Assembly: GCA_937998635.1 (NCBI GenBank) | Contig: CALLDA010000162.1 | Coordinates: 1 to 6,025, forward strand | Length of the DNA stretch: 6,025 nt | Direction of reading: 5' to 3' | Origin: an uncultured Pseudomonadales bacterium | GTDB lineage: Bacteria > Pseudomonadota > Gammaproteobacteria > Pseudomonadales > Porticoccaceae | Shown: in pieces, positions 5,193 to 6,025 of the stretch | Layout: every line of letters starts with the position of its first letter | How positions within the stretch are numbered: position 1 is the first letter of the stretch | Position numbers and translations under genes: made by a program | Notes under the pieces: generated by a model | The model's input: only the letters and a program-made list of their open reading frames with translations | Told to the model about the DNA's origin: nothing | The model's database searches: none

Positions 5193-6025
5193 ATGTCGGT
5201 ATTAACAAATCGACCAGCGCTGTCTGCACCGCCTCTATTGAATAGCAGACAATTCCGTTTGTGGGAGGGTATGCTCGAAAACCGGACCGGTGTTCGGATT
5301 ACACAAAGACAGGATTATATTTGTTCTGAAATTGTCAAGCGCATGAAAGAGGCCGGTTGGGGCGATGCCGATAACTATTTTCGGGATGTACTGGAAACCC
5401 GTGCGGGTACTCGGGAGTGGGGTATTTTACTCGATCGATTGTTGGTCAAGGAAACCCAGTTTTTTCGTCATCAGCCGTCCCATGACTATGTACGCGCTCG
5501 TATCACCTCTCTGGCGACACTAGATTACAATCCAGAATCAGGGCAGGCTTTTAATATCTGGAGCGCAGGATGTGCTAGCGGAGAAGAAGCTTATAGCCTT
5601 GCAATAGATGCAGCTGAAGGTTTCGCTGCGGCGGGGCAGCCCGAGAATTATTATGTTGTAGGTACTGATGTTAGTGCACAAGCGATAGCAAGTGCCCGCA
5701 AGGGCATATATTCCAGTAGTGCTCTGGGACGGTCGTCCTCAATGCTGAGGGAAAAATATTTTTCGCCGCTTGATGGAGGAAAGCATCAGGTAGTAGCTGC
5801 TGTGAGGCAGAGAGTTGCGTTCTCATTAGCTAACTTATTGGAACAGCAGACTCGATATAACAATTATCTGGACTTGATATATTGCCAAAATGTGCTGGTT
5901 TATTTTAAACAGTGGCGACGTCGAGAGATTGTAAAAATTTTTCAAACCTGCTTAAAACCAGGGGGTTGTTTAATTATTGGCCCGGGCGAATTAACTGATT
6001 GGGTGCCCGACAATATGAAACGACT
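5193..6025 (+). CDS. pilK: PilK, CheR-type chemoreceptor methyltransferase (3' end outside window)
   Basis: The frame is open from ATG 5193 to the window edge, giving 277 residues; Pseudomonas PilK has 291, so most of the gene is present. It would transfer methyl groups from S-adenosylmethionine to glutamates of PilJ. An N-terminal CheR helical domain (about 18-95) ends in KETQFFRH (86-93), whose Arg92 matches the conserved FFR arginine of CheR. The Rossmann-like domain follows with the SAM loop WSAGCASGEEAYSLA (123-137), GTDVS with D159, YCQNVLVYF (230-238) and LKPGGCLIIGPGE (254-266). Usual CheR proteins have Arg in CRNV where Gln232 stands here. Position right after pilJ (16-base gap) supports pilK over a general cheR. 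The start lacks a clear ribosome site; a later ATG at 5271 follows GGGAGG but is too close to it and would cut into the N-terminal domain. Confidence 0.93.
   Translation, partial: MSVLTNRPALSAPPLLNSRQFRLWEGMLENRTGVRITQRQDYICSEIVKRMKEAGWGDADNYFRDVLETRAGTREWGILLDRLLVKETQFFRHQPSHDYVRARITSLATLDYNPESGQAFNIWSAGCASGEEAYSLAIDAAEGFAAAGQPENYYVVGTDVSAQAIASARKGIYSSSALGRSSSMLREKYFSPLDGGKHQVVAAVRQRVAFSLANLLEQQTRYNNYLDLIYCQNVLVYFKQWRRREIVKIFQTCLKPGGCLIIGPGELTDWVPDNMKR

Noticed and set aside
1..6025. Mobile elements, CRISPR arrays, tRNA or rRNA genes
   Set aside because: No transposase, spaced repeats, long terminal inverted repeats or RNA gene signatures were seen; the window is nearly filled by conserved chromosomal genes in a conserved order.

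Overview
The window carries a type IV pilus chemosensory (Pil-Chp) gene cluster from a gammaproteobacterium. Gene content and order match the Pseudomonas aeruginosa locus: a tonB-like gene and gshB on the minus strand, diverging from pilG-pilH-pilI-pilJ-pilK on the plus strand. PilG and PilH are very close to the Pseudomonas proteins; PilI and PilK are more diverged, and the tail of PilJ differs. This suggests a relative of Pseudomonas (Pseudomonadales/Cellvibrionales-like) rather than Pseudomonas itself. I could not run a search, so the taxonomy is inference.

Layout. Minus strand: 113-1 is the start of a TonB-family energy transducer that runs off the left edge and has a TTG start; 1066-116 is glutathione synthetase, gshB. 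Positions 1067-1302 are the divergent intergenic region. It holds candidate promoters, a 10-base direct repeat with one copy towards each gene, and a cluster of GTTAT half-sites. Plus strand: pilG (1303-1719), pilH (1783-2148), pilI (2165-2707), pilJ (2762-5176), and pilK (5193 to the right edge, incomplete). The plus-strand genes are close together with no terminator visible between them, so they are probably one transcript. chpA and related genes would be expected to follow outside the window.

How the genes work together. PilJ is the membrane methyl-accepting chemoreceptor and PilI the CheW-type adaptor linking it to the histidine kinase (ChpA, not in the window). PilG and PilH are the two CheY-like receivers that take the phosphate, and PilK is the CheR-type methyltransferase that modifies PilJ. 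In Pseudomonas this pathway controls pilus extension and retraction, twitching and surface-induced cAMP. gshB and the TonB-like gene are conserved neighbours, not known members of the pathway.

The system as a whole is known. The least ordinary features are a 139-residue, strongly acidic C-terminal tail on PilJ that is absent from the Pseudomonas protein; a chain of overlapping stop and start codons bridging pilI to pilJ through a 17-codon ORF and a 2-codon ORF; and the repeat and half-site pattern between gshB and pilG.
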